Source: Dallia pectoralis
Taxonomy: Eukaryota > Chordata > Actinopteri > Esociformes > Umbridae
Direction: 5' to 3'
Assembly: GCA_029465975.1 (NCBI GenBank)
Contig: CM055730.1
Location: forward strand, 20,964,441 to 21,028,440
Length of the DNA stretch: 64,000 nucleotides
Shown: positions 47,501 through 62,500 of the stretch, in pieces
Layout of the letters: each line of letters begins with the position of its first letter
Position numbering within the stretch: position 1 is the stretch's first letter
The notes under the pieces: model-generated
The model's input: the letters and a program-made list of their open reading frames with translations, nothing else
Databases searched by the model: none
What the model was told of the DNA's origin: nothing
Position numbers and translations under genes: made by a program

Positions 47501-50500
47501 GAAAATAGTCGGCCTGAGAATTGAACCCTGTGGCACCCCCACAGGCCCTCTGATTTGACACACTGGACGCTGTCAGAGAGGTAGTTAAAGAACCAGGTGA
47601 GGCTGTCATGAGAGAAGCCCAGGCTATTGAGTCGGCTGATAATGACACGATGGTTAACAGAATCAAATGCCTTGAAAGTGAGGAAGAAATCAGTCAGCTG
47701 GCATTCTGTCTGTAATGGAGTGTCCAGTACGGATCACTGTATCTCCCTGTATCTCTCAACCCGATTCAGTTGTTATGGGAACAGCTTGACCACCATATAG
47801 TAAGTATGAAGCACCCGTTAGGCCAATCTGGCTTGTGGGAGGTGCTTCAGTCGACAAAGAACCGTAATTACAAAACAATGGACCATTGGACAACAAGGTC
47901 AGCTACGCAGATGCATGCATTTGATTGGCTGCTGTATGTCCCTTCCCACGCTCAACTATGTTATATTTGGACCCCTGGAATAAAGATTTCCGGACAGATG
48001 TCTGTTTGGACCGATAGTTAGAGGTGTTTGATTTGAAGTGGTGCCTGATTCCTCCGTTTTACACACGTGTTTCCAAGAGGCAGGAAGAAAGGCCAGCTGG
48101 CATCACTGGTACAGTGAAAGAACGCTGCCGGTTCAACGAGGACAACCTTTTAGCTACTAAGTGACTAACGCAGGTCTGGTCAGTTTCGCTGATTTCACGC
48201 TCCTGTCTAGTTTGGAATAGGTGGCTGTATATATGTGCTGCGTGCTTCACTTCTCTCTCTACGTCTCTCCTTTCCTCTTCCCCTTTCTCTCTTTTGTTCA
48301 CCCCCTCCTTTCTTTTTCTTGATGTCTCAGTCTTCTCATTTTCACCGGGGCTCATTTGAGGGGTCGACGGCAGGCCATCCCTGCCTGGCATTTAATTCAA
48401 GCAGAATTATTAGACTACGGTGATCAGTCTGCTTTGCAAGTCTTGTTTGGCTGTTCTTTCTTCTCTGTTCCCTTATTTCTTTGTGTGACTGCGGACTGTG
48501 TAACTGCAGGACTGTGTGACTGCAGGACTGTGTGACTGCAGGACTGTGTGACTGCAGGACTGTGTGACTGCAGGACTGTGTGAATGCGGGACTGTGACTG
48601 CGTGACTGCGTGACTGCGGGACTGCGGGACTGCGGGACTGCGGGACTGTGGGACTGCGGGACTGCGGGACTGCGGGACTGCGGGACTGCGGGACTGCGGG
48701 ACTGTGTGACTGCGGGACTGTGTGACTGCGGGACTGTGTGACTGTGTGACTGCGGGACTGTGTGACTGCGGGACTGTGTGACTGCGGGACTGTGTGACTG
48801 CGGACTGTGTGACTGCGGACTGTGTGACTGCGGATTGCGTGACTGCGGGACTGTGTGACTGCGGGACTGTGTGACTGCAGGACTGCCATTTGCCTAGTAA
48901 ACGCTCACCTTGTCTCGGGGTTATTTGAATCAAGTAATTAAAAAAACTCTACAAGAGACCAGTCTTAAGGTCTTTCACCAGAACGTGCCATGCCCTAGAA
49001 CATAACTGGACGATGAGTCAGTAAAAATTAGTCTGTTTTAATCTGCTGCTGTATGTCTGTTAGCTTGTATGTAGGTCGTAAGGGGCTGTTATTTATAACA
49101 GTATGGCTGTACCGAGGCATTACGGTACTGACGAAGGTGAGGTGTTGTCTTGGAGACAAAGGTGTTATTTCCTTCCTTCATAGCACCACCACGCATCCCA
49201 GCTTGCCAAGATAACCATGTATATGTTAATAAACAGTGTGTATATATATATACACTTCCTTTTTTAAGAATGTATCCTATAAGTGTGTGTTTTCCCAGTA
49301 AGAAATACAGACCCATTCTGCTTAGAGTGATTGTATAATTGATCTTTATACAATTGGTTAGCATTTTCTGTCCACTATAATCTTGTTATTCTAGAGTGTT
49401 ACGCAGTATTAACTCCTCGTGTGTCTGATGGTTTCCAGAGTATCTTTGCTCAGTTCCAGTACAGCAGTGAGAAGGTTCTTCCATCGGACGCCCTCCGCAG
49501 CGCCCTGGCTAAGACCTTCCAGGACGAACAGCGTTTCCAGCTTGGCATCATGGACGACGCCGCAGAGTGCTTCGTAAGAGACAGCCGTCTAACTCTCCTC
49601 CGCTTCTTCCTCTGTCACCGTCTCGCCCACCTCTCTCCGTCCGTACCCAGTCATCACCCCCTTGATTCTTCGAAAACAGCTTTTTGTGTTCTCGTCAGCC
49701 AAAATGTTTGCAGACCAAAGCGAGCTGAAACAATATCAGCAATGTGGTGTCTGTTGAAACCAGAGGGCAGTTTGTTAACATTCTCAGGGCCCTGGTAGAC
49801 CTGACAGAACCCAGTCCACACAGCCTCTACCACACTGCTGCATAGAAGAAAACCTGCTGAGTTCATCTGGGTTTGTCAAGTCATTTATTTCCCCGACCGG
49901 CTCATTTTAAAAGCAGCCTTGCTGTGCCGGCATCCAGTGGATCATTCCCTATTCTGTGTGTCTCTCCAGGCCTACTCTCTCCTCCACCTCCCTCTCTCTC
50001 TCCTCATATCTCTACCTTCGTTCCGTCTCTACTCTCTCCTCATATCTCTACCTTCGTTCCGTCTCTACTCTCTCCTCATATCTCTACCTTCGTTCCGTCT
50101 CTACACTCTCCTCATATCTCTACCTTCGTTCCGTCTCTACTCTCTCCTCATATCTCTACCTTCGTTCCGTCTCTACTCTCCTCATATCTCTACCTTCGTT
50201 CCGTCTTTACTCTCTCCTCATATCTCTACCTTCGTTCCGTCTCTACTCTCCTCATATCTCTACCTTCGTTCCGTCTCTACTCTCCTCATATCTCTACCTT
50301 CGTTCCGTCTCTACTCTCCTCATATCTCTACCTTCGTTCCGTCTCTACTCTCTCCTCATATCTCTACCTTCGTTCCGTCTATCTACCTTCGTTCCGTCTC
50401 TCTCCTCATATCTCTACCTTCGTTCCGTCTCTACTCTCCTCATATCTCTACCTTCGTTCCGTCTCTACTCTCCTCATATCTCTACCTTCGTTCCGTCTCT

Positions 50501-53500
50501 ACTCTCCTCATATCTCTACCTTCGTTCCGTCTCTACTCTCCTCATATCTCTACCTTCGTTCCGTCTCTACTCTCCTCATATCTCTACCTTCGTTCCGTCT
50601 CTACTCTCCTCATATCTCTACCTTCGTTCCGTCTCTACTCTCCTCATATCTCTACCTTCGTTCCGTCTCTACTCTCCTCATATCTCTACCTTCGTTCCGT
50701 CTCTACTCTCCTCATATCTCTACCTTCGTTCCGTCTCTACTTTCCTCTCTACCTCATATCTCTACCTTCTCCGTCTCTACTCTCCTCATATCTCTACCTT
50801 CGTTCCGTCTCTACTCTCCTCATATCTCTACCTTCGTTCCGTCTCTACTCTCTCCTCATATCTCTACCTTCGTTCCGTCTCTACTCTCTCCTCATATCTC
50901 TACCTTCGTTCCGTCTCTACTCTCTCCTCATATCTCTACCTTCGTTCCGTCTCTACTCTCCTCTCTCTCCCTTCGTTCCGTCTCTACTCTCTCCTCATAT
51001 CTCTACCTTCGTTCCGTCTCTACTCTCTCCTCATATCTCTACCTTCGTTCCGTCTCTACTCTCTCCTCATATCTCTACCTTCGTTCCGTCTCTACTCTCT
51101 CCTCATATCTCTACCTTCGTTCCGTCTCTACTCTCTCCTCATATCTCTACCTTCGTTCCGTCTCTACTCTCTCCTCATATCTCTACCTTCGTTCCGTCTC
51201 TACTCTCTCCTCATATCTCTACCTTCGTTCCGTCTCTACTCTCCTCATATCTCTACCTTCGTTCCGTCTCTACTCTCCTCATATCTCTACCTTGCTCTCT
51301 AGCCATCTACCCTCTCTTCTCTCTCACCCATTTCTGCTTGCTTTGCGGCCCTTCTGTTTTGCTGACAAGTGGAAACGAAGAGAAACTGCACTGTGGGTTG
51401 TTTATTGGTATTGTCCAAGGTGTTTGGCTCGGCTACAGTCCTATGTCGATAGGCCAGACCTGCCGTCCGGAATCGGTGGGCTGGGCCTGAGTCATAGCTC
51501 ATAGGGCATTTTCTTTATGTGTTTTGGAGTAGTAGTTTGGTTGTAAATATGTATGTGTATGTAAGAAAACACATTAACAGTAACATCCATCTCCTGCTCC
51601 CACAGGAGAACATCCTGATGCAGATCCATTTCCACATCTCAGACGAGACCAAAGAGGACATCTGCACAGCCAAGCACTGTATACCACACCAGAAGTTTGC
51701 CATGACACTTTTCGAACAGGTGAGCACAAACAAAAAAGCCTCTGTCACTTCTATCCTTCGATCAGTTTTTTGTTTCAAATCTGATCCAGAAGTTTAAAAC
51801 TAAAGTAATGGCAGCATTCAGCGATCTTATTTGAGTAACTGTGTGTTTGTCTGTGTGTTTACCTGTGTGTTTACCTGTGTGTTTCTAGTGTGTGTGCAGC
51901 AGCTGTGGAGCGTCGTCTGACCCACTGCCCTTCATTCAGATGGTACACTACATCTCCACCACTTCCCTGTGGTAAGTTTCCTCCCGGATTGGGGAAACCC
52001 CACGGATTCCACCGATCTGACAGGGTTCTTACGGGTACCACAGACGGGTACCACAGACGGGTACCACAGATGGGTACCACAGATGGGTACCACAGACGGG
52101 TACCACAGACGGGTACCACAGACGGGTACCACAGACGGGTACCACAGACGGGTACCACAGACGGGTACCACAGACGGGTACCACAGACGGGTACCACAGA
52201 CGGGTACCACAGACCGGTTTAGACAATAGTTGCAACTTGCTCCAATGGGCTGGGCTTGACTCTGAATTAGGCGCTCTTTGTGTTTGGTCCATTAGACCGT
52301 TACAAGGCAGTTACATTTAGACCCTGAAATAACCACACTGATTGGTAGCATCAATTTGTAGCCCAATTTATAGCCCAGTAGAAGATTGCAGGTCTCCCAT
52401 AGTTCTCCTCTCTATTTCTGGTGTACTCTTCATCCATGCACCATGTTGCATAACTGCCATGTGAGGCACCTGTATAAAACATATATAAAACATATCAACT
52501 GTAGGATAACTGCCATGTGAGGCACCTGTATAAAACACACATATTAAACATATCAGCTGTAGGATAACTGCCATGTGAGGCACCTGTATAAAACATATAT
52601 AAAACATATCAACTGTAGGATAACTGCCATGTGAGGCACCTGTATAAAACACACATATAAAACATATCAACTGTAGGATAACTGCCATGTGAGGCACCTG
52701 TATAAAACACACATATAAAACATATCAGCTGTAGGATAACTGCCATGTGAGGCACCTGTATAAAACATATATAAAACATATCAGCTGTAGGATAACTGCC
52801 ATGTGAGGCACCTGTATAAAACATATATTAAACATATCAGCTGTAGGATAACTGCCATGTTAGGCACCTGTATAAAACATATATAAAACATATCAGCTGT
52901 AGGATAACTGCCATGTGAGGCACCTGTATAAAACATATATTAAACATATCAGCTGTAGGATAACTGCCATGTGAGGCACCTGTATAAAACATATATTAAA
53001 CATATCAGCTGTAGGATAACTGCCATGTTAGGCACCTGTATAAAACATATATAAAACATATCAGCTGTAGGATAACTGCCATGTGAGGCACCTGTATAAA
53101 ACATATATTAAACATATCAGCTGTAGGATAACTGCCATGTGAGGCACCTGTATAAAACATATATTAAACATATCAGCTGTAGGATAACTGCCATGTGAGG
53201 CACCTGTATAAAACATATATAAAACATATCAGCTGTAGGATAACTGCCATGTTAGGCACCTGTATAAAACATATATAAAACATATCAGCTGTAGGATAAC
53301 TGCCATGTGAGGCACCTGTATAAAACATATATAAAACATATCAGCTGTAGGATAACTGCCATGTGAGGCACCTGTATAAAACATATATTAAACATATCAG
53401 CTGTAGGATAACTGCCATGTGAGGCACCTGTATAAAACATATATTAAACATATCAGCTGTAGGATAACTGCCATGTTAGGCACCTGTATAAAACATATAT

Positions 53501-56500
53501 AAAACATATCAGCTGTAGGATAACTGCCATGTGAGGCACCTGTATAAAACATATATTAAACATATCAGCTGTAGGATAACTGCCATGTGAGGCACCTGTA
53601 TAAAACATATATAAAACATATCAGCTGTAGGATAACTGCCATGTGAGGCACCTGTATAAAACATATATAAAACATATCAGCTGTAGGATAACTGCCATGT
53701 GAGGCACCTGTATAAAACATATATTAAACATATCAGCTGTAGGATAACTGCCATGTTAGGCACCTGTATAAAACATATATAAAACATATCAGCTGTAGGA
53801 TAACTGCCATGTGAGGCACCTGTATAAAACATATATTAAACATATCAGCTGTAGGATAACTGCCATGTGAGGCACCTGTATAAAACATATATAAAACATA
53901 TCAGCTGTAGGATAACTGCCATGTGAGGCACCTGTATAAAACATATATAAAACATATCAGCTGTAGGATAACTGCCATGTTAGGCACCTGTATAAAACAT
54001 ATATAAAACATATCAGCTGTAGGATAACTGCCATGTTAGGCACCTGTATAAAACATATATAAAACATATTAGCTGTAGGATAACTGCCATGTGAGGCACC
54101 TGTATAAAACATATATTAAACATATCAGCTGTAGGATAACTGCCATGTGAGGCACCTGTATAAAACATATATAAAACATATCAGCTGTAGGATAACTGCC
54201 ATGTGAGGCACCTGCACCTGTATAAAACATATCAGCTGTAGGATAACTGCCATGTGAGGCACCTGTATAAAACATATCAGCTGTAGGATAACTGCCATGT
54301 GAGGCACCTGTATAAAACATATATAAAACATATTAGCTGTAGGATAACTGCCATGTGAGGCACCTGTATAAAACATATATAAAACATATCAGCTGTAGGA
54401 TAACTGCCATGTGAGGCACCTGTATAAAACATATATAAAACATATCAGCTGTAGGATAACTGCCATGTGAGGCACCTGTATAAAACATATATTAAACATA
54501 TCAGCTGTAGGATAACTGCCATGTGAGGCACCTGTATAAAACATATATAAAACATATCAGCTGTAGGATAACTGCCATGTTAGGCACCTGTATAAAACAT
54601 ATATAAAACATATCAGCTGTAGGATAACTGCCATGTTAGGCACCTGTATAAAACATATATAAAACATATCAGCTGTAGGATAACTGCCATGTGAGGCACC
54701 TGTATAAAACATATATTAAACATATCAGCTGTAGGATAACTGCCATGTGAGGCACCTGTATAAAACATATATAAAACATATCAGCTGTAGGATAACTGCC
54801 ATGTTAGGCACCTGTATAAAACATATATAAAACATATCAGCTGTAGGATAACTGCCATGTGAGGCACCTGTATAAAACATATATAAAACATATCAGCTGT
54901 AGGATAACTGCCATGTGAGGCACCTGTATAAAACATATATAAAACATATCAGCTGTAGGATAACTGCCATGTGAGGCACCTGTATAAAACATATATAAAA
55001 CATATCAGCTGTAGGATAACTGCCATGTGAGGCACCTGTATAAAACATATATTAAACATATCAGCTGTAGGATAACTGCCATGTGAGGCACCTGTATAAA
55101 ACATATATTAAACATATCAGCTGTAGGATAACTGCCATGTTAGGCACCTGTATAAAACATATATAAAACATATCAGCTGTAGGATAACTGCCATGTGAGG
55201 CACCTGTATAAAACATATATAAAACATATCAGCTGTAGGATAACTGCCATGTGAGGCACCTGTATAAAACATATATAAAACATATCAGCTGTAGGATAAC
55301 TGCCATGTGAGGCACCTGTATAAAACATATATAAAACATATCAGCTGTAGGATAACTGCCATGTTAGGCACCTGTATAAAACATATATAAAACATATCAG
55401 CTGTAGGATAACTGCCATGTGAGGCACCTGTATAAAACATATATAAAACATATCAGCTGTAGGATAACTGCCATGTGAGGCACCTGTATAAAACATATAT
55501 AAAACATATCAGCTGTAGGATAACTGCCATGTGAGGCACCTGTATAAAACATATATAAAACATATCAGCTGTAGGATAACTGCCATGTGAGGCACCTGTA
55601 TAAAACATATATTAAACATATCAGCTGTAGGATAACTGCCATGTTAGGCACCTGTATAAAACATATATTAAACATATCAGCTGTAGGATAACTGCCATGT
55701 GAGGCACCTGTATAAAACATATATTAAACATATCAACTGTAGGATAACTGCCATGTTAGGCACCTGTATAAAACATATATAAAACATATCAGCTGTAGGA
55801 TAACTGCCATGTGAGGCACCTGTATAAAACATATATAAAACATATCAGCTGTAGGATAACTGCCATGTTAGGCACCTGTATAAAACATATATAAACATAT
55901 CAGCTGTAGGATAACTGCCATGTTAGGCACCTGTATAAAACATATATAAAACATATCAGCTGTAGGATAACTGCCATGTTAGGCACCTGTATAAAACATA
56001 TATTAAACATATCAACTGTAGGATAACTGCCATGTTAGGCACCTGTATAAAACATATATTAAACATATCAGCTGTAGGATAACTGCCATGTTAGGCACCT
56101 GTATAAAACACACATATAAAACATATTAGCTGTAGGATAACTGCCATGTGAGGCACCTGTATAAAACATATATAAAACATATCAGCTGTAGGATAACTGC
56201 CATGTGAGGCACCTGTATAAAACATATATTAAACATATCAGCTGTAGGATAACTGCCATGTTAGGCACCTGTATAAAACATATATTAAACATATCAGCTG
56301 TAGGATAACTGCCATGTGAGGCACCTGTATAAAACATATATTAAACATATCAGCTGTAGGATAACTGCCATGTTAGGCACCTGTATAAAACATATATTAA
56401 ACATATCAACTGTAGGATAACTGCCATGTGAGGCACCTGTATAAAACATATATAAAACATATCAGCTGTAGGATAACTGCCATGTGAGGCACCTGTATAA

Positions 56501-59500
56501 AACATATATTAAACATATCAACTGTAGGATAACTGCCATGTTAGGCACCTGTATAAAACATATATAAAACATATCAGCTGTAGGATAACTGCCATGTGAG
56601 GCACCTGTATAAAACATATATTAAACATATCAGCTGTAGGATAACTGCCATGTGAGGCACCTGTATAAAACATATATTAAACATATCAGCTGTAGGATAA
56701 CTGCCATGTGAGGCACCTGTATAAAACATATATAAAACATATCAGCTGTAGGATAACTGCCATGTGAGGCACCTGTATAAAACATATATTAAACATATCA
56801 GCTGTAGGATAACTGCCATGTGAGGCACCTGTATAAAACACACATATAAAACATATTAGCTGTAGGATAACTGCCATGTGAGGCACCTGTATAAAACATA
56901 TATAAAACATATCAGCTGTAGGATAACTGCCATGTTAGGCACCTGTATAAAACATATATTAAACATATCAGCTGTAGGATAACTGCCATGTGAGGCACCT
57001 GTATAAAACATATATAAAACATATCAGCTGTAGGATAACTGCCATGTTAGGCACCTGTATAAAACATATATAAAACATATTAGCTGTAGGATAACTGCCA
57101 TGTGAGGCACCTGTATAAAACATATATAAAACATATCAGCTGTAGGATAACTGCCATGTTAGGCACCTGTATAAAACATATATAAAACATATTAGCTGTA
57201 GGATAACTGCCATGTGAGGCACCTGTATAAAACATATATAAAACATATCAGCTGTAGGATAACTGCCATGTTAGGCACCTGTATAAAACATATATTAAAC
57301 ATATCAGCTGTAGGATAACTGCCATGTGAGGCACCTGTATAAAACATATATAAAACATATCAACTGTAGGATAACTGCCATGTGAGGCACCTGTATAAAA
57401 CACACATATAAAACATATCAACTGTAGGATAACTGCCATGTGAGGCACCTGTATAAAACATATATTAAACATATCAGCTGTAGGATAACTGCCATGTTAG
57501 GCACCTGTATAAAACATATATTAAACATATCAGCTGTAGGATAACTGGCATGTTAGGCACCTGTATAAAACACACATATAAAACATATTAGCTGTAGGAT
57601 AACTGGCAAATGCATTATCTACCTCAAAGCATATGTTTATTTAAAACATTTTTTCTTAGTAAATTGACAGAATATGCACTGGGTTGCAGTTATTTGTCAC
57701 AACATAAATGTCCACTCTCTGTTGCTCTGGTGTTTATTGATACTGCTTTGATTCTGCTATCATCATATATCTTCACGGTGTAAATCAGATTTTACCTCAA
57801 TTGCCACAAAAATGTTATGCCAACAAATATGGAATCAATCAGAATCACATTATATGGATGTTTGTCGTCCTTTGGAGTTTCTATATTAAAATAATATCTT
57901 CATTATATAGTGACCAACATATTTGCCACAGTGTGTGAATATTGTCAGGTGACTGGCCAATGGTCTTACTGTCCTATATAATGTTACAAAACAATATTAA
58001 ACTATGTAAAAGATGTCTGAGGTCAAAAGAATATCGGTCTGACACTGACAGGATCTGAAGAGTACTAACAAGTCCTGACTAGCCCCATCAGGAGTATATA
58101 GAGATGGATATCTATACATGAGAGAGAGATGGATATGAATCAGACCCTTTAACTAACACCACACATGAGGCCATATTGGGATACATACAAACGTCAACCG
58201 TAATGAGCTTATTTCTACAATTGAAATATATGCTCCATTCAACTTTCCACCTTTCTGGTCTTTTTTCTGCTGAGCAGAGGATTATAAAAAATAACGCTCT
58301 CTCACTCTTTCGGCCCAGAGACTGTAAATTACACCTTGGTGACCAAACATGCTTTCCCTCTCCGCTAAAGAGAAGTAACCTGCTAGGTTAGATATCAGGT
58401 CGCCTAGGAACTGGTAATGGCTCTCTTCATCATTGGGTTATGAGCTGTCAGCAAACACCTCTGTGGGCTGTGAGAGAGAGAGGAGGGGATTAACCATCTG
58501 CATCTCATCTGCATCTCATCTGCATCTCATCTGCATCCCTCCCTTCGTTGGGCTGACGGCTATAGTGAAGCAGGGCCTGCCTCGCCCCCTGCCTCGCCCC
58601 CTGCCTCGCCCTCAGCCTCGCCCTCAGCCTCGCTGCCTGCTTTACCGTCTGCCTCGGTCTCCAGCTGAGGGGACCCTGGCGCTTTCGCAGTCCGTCGCTG
58701 GTACAGCTGCAGCAGCCAGTCAGCACAGGGTGCTTATAATGTTATGAGCACATTTCTGCAGCAGCCAGTCAGCACAGGGTGCTTATAATGTTATGAGCAC
58801 ATTTCTGCAGCAGCCAGTCAGCACAGGGTGCTTATATTGTTATGAGCACATTTCTGCAGCAGCCAGTCAGCACAGGGTGCTTATAATGTTATGAGCACAT
58901 TTCTGCAGCAGCCAGTCAGCACAGGGTGCTTATAATGTTATGAGCACATTTCTGCAGCAGCCAGTCAGCACAGGGTGCTTATAATGTTATGAGCACATTT
59001 CTTATGCAAAAGTGATGAAATGTCTTTATAAATATTCCATGAGATGAGTCTGTGTTCTCCGTAGGCTCTATCTGATTCCTCTGTGCTCTTCTGATCCAAA
59101 TCTGAACCTAACATCGGCAATTGCCAGCCGCACACACACACACACTCACACACTCCTACGCTGTAACAATTGAAAAACGAAAGAAGGAAACATTCTTAAT
59201 AATCTGTTTATGGAACAATAATGCACAGTCTTATTGCAGTTTGTTGTCCTACGTGTTTCGTGTAACCTCTCAGAGAGGAGCATTTGGTATCCTGACAACG
59301 CTCTTTCTGCGGACAATAACAGTCAGCCCCCTGAGTCACCTTACTAGAGCAACGACCAACGCTTCTGTGCGTCGTTGGGCATCTTAGAGGTGTACACCTC
59401 TCTATGCCAAATAATCTCCGCAGAGACCGGGAGAGAATGGGCGCCTTGGAGACCAAAGACTGTCTAGTAGTGAATTACATTTGGATCTGAATATGTGGCT

Positions 59501-62500
59501 TACAGATCATACCTGAATATGTGGCTTACAGATCATACCTGAATATGTGGCTTACAGATCATACCTGAATATGTGGCTTAATACAGATCATACCTGAATA
59601 TGTGGCTTACAGATCATACCTGGATATGTGGCTTACAGATCATAGCTGAATATGTGGCTTACAGATCATACCTGAATATGTGGCTTACAGATCATACCTG
59701 AATATGTGGATTACAGATCATACCTGAATATGTGGATTACAGATCATACCTGAATATGTGTCTTACAGATCATACCTGAATATGTGGCTTACAGATCATA
59801 CCTGAATATGTGGCTTACAGATCATACCTGAATATGTGGCTTAATACAGATCATACCTGAATATGTGGCTTAATACAGATCATACCTGAATATGTGATTA
59901 CAGATCATACCTGAATATGTGGATTACAGATCATACCTGAATATGTGGATTACAGATCATAACAGATCATACCTGAATATGTGGCTTACAGATCATACCT
60001 GAATATGTGGCTTACAGATCATACCTGAATATGTGGCTTACAGATCATACCTGAATATGTGGCTTACAGATCATACCTGAATATGTGGCATACAGATCAT
60101 ACCTGAATATGTGGCTTACAGATCATACCTGGATATGTGGCTTTAATACAGATCATAGCTGAATATGTGGCTTACAGATCATACCTGAATATGTGGCTTA
60201 CAGATCATACCTGAATATGTGGATTACAGATCATACCTGAATATGTGGATTACAGATCATACCTGAATATGTGTCTTACAGATCATACCTGAATATGTGG
60301 CTTACAGATCATACCTGAATATGTGGCTTACAGATCATACCTGAATATGTGGCTTAATACAGATCATACCTGAATATGTGGCTTAATACAGATCATACCT
60401 GAATATGTGGATTACAGATCATACCTGAATATGTGGATTACAGATCATACCTGAATATGTGGATTACAGATCATACCTGAATATGTGGCTTACAGATCAT
60501 ACCTGAATATGTGGATTACAGATCATACCTGAATATGTGGATTACAGATCATACCTGGAATATGTGGCTTACAGATCATACCTGGATATGTGGCTTAATA
60601 CAGATCATACCTGAATATGTGGCCTACAGATCATACCTGAATATGTGGCTTACAGATCATACCTGTGACTTACAGATCATACCTGGAATATGTGGCTTAA
60701 TACAGATACAGATCATACCTACAGATCATATGAATATGGCTACCTAATGTGGCTTACAGATCATACCTGAATATGTGGCTTACAGATCAACCTGAATATG
60801 TGGCTTACAGATCACCTGGATATGTGCTTACAGATCATACCTGATATGGGCTTACAGATCATAGCTGAATATGTGGCTTACAGATCATACCTGAATATGT
60901 GGCTTACAGATCATACCTGAATATGTGGATTACAGATCATACCTGAATATGTGGATTACAGATCATACCTGAATATGTGTCTTACAGATCATACCTGAAT
61001 ATGTGGCTTACAGATCATACCTGAATATGTGGCTTACAGATCATACCTGAATATGTGGCTTAATACAGATCATACCTGAATATGTGGCTTAATACAGATC
61101 ATACCTGAATATGTGGATTACAGATCATACCTGAATATGTGGATTACAGATCATACCTGAATATGTGGATTACAGATCATACCTGAATATGTGGCTTACA
61201 GATCATACCTGAATATGTGGCTTACAGATCATACCTGAATATGTGGATTACAGATCATACCTGAATATGTGGATTACAGATCATACCTGAATATGTGGCT
61301 TACAGATCATACCTGGATATGTGGCTTAATACAGATCATACCTGAATATGTGGCCTACAGATCATACCTGAATATGTGGCTTACAGATCATACCTGAATA
61401 TGTGGCTTACAGATCATACCTGAATATGTGGCTTACAGATCATACCTGAATATGTGGCTTAATACAGATCATACCTGAATATGTGGCTTACAGATCATAC
61501 CTGGATATGTGGCTTACAGATCATAGCTGAATATGTGGCTTACAGATCATACCTGAATATGTGGCTTACAGATCATACCTGAATATGTGGATTACAGATC
61601 ATACCTGAATATGTGGATTACAGATCATACCTGAATATGTGGCTTACAGATCATACCTGAATATGTGGCTTACAGATCATACCTGAATATGTGGCTTACA
61701 GATCATACCTGAATATGTGGCTTAATACAGATCATACCTGAATATGTGGCTTAATACAGATCATACCTGAATATGTGGATTACAGATCATACCTGAATAT
61801 GTGGATTACAGATCATACCTGAATATGTGGATTACAGATCATACCTGAATATGTGGCTTACAGATCATACCTGAATATGTGGATTACAGATCATACCTGA
61901 ATATGTGGATTACAGATCATACCTGAATATGTGGCTTACAGATCATACCTGGATATGTGGCTTAATACAGATCATACCTGAATATGTGGCCTACAGATCA
62001 TACCTGAATATGTGGCTTACAGATCATACCTGGATATGTGGCTTACAGATCATACCTGAATATGTGGCTTAATACAGATCATACCTGAATATGTGGCTTA
62101 CAGATCATACCTGAATATGTGGCTTGCAGATCATACCTGGATATGTGGCTTACAGATCATACCTGAATATGTGGCTTACAGATCATACCTGGATATGTGG
62201 CTTACAGATCATACCTGAATATGTGGCTTACAGATCATACCTGAATATGTGGCTTACAGATCATACCTGGATATGTGGCTTACAGATCATACCTGGATAT
62301 GTGGCTTACAGATCATACCTGGATATGTGGCTTACAGATCATACCTGGATATGTGGCTTACAGATCATACCTGAATATGTGGCCTACAGATCATACCTGG
62401 ATATGTGGCTTACAGATCATACCTGAATATGTGGCTTACAGATCATACCTGAATATGTGGCTTACAGATCATACCTGGATATGTGGCTTACAGATCATAC

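Noticed and set aside
48424..48933. 169-codon minus-strand frame ([12 protein letters not shown])
   Set aside because: Short-unit minisatellite artefact.
49873..51504. 543-codon open frame (and 523 and 448 in the other frames)
   Set aside because: All three forward frames are open only because the 34/36-bp minisatellite unit lacks stops. It lies within a usp54 intron and has no recognisable domain.
52452..57606. Possible CRISPR-like direct repeats
   Set aside because: The units are contiguous with no unique spacers, in a eukaryotic intron: a minisatellite, not a CRISPR array. The same reasoning applies to the 26-, 32-, 38- and 49-bp arrays.
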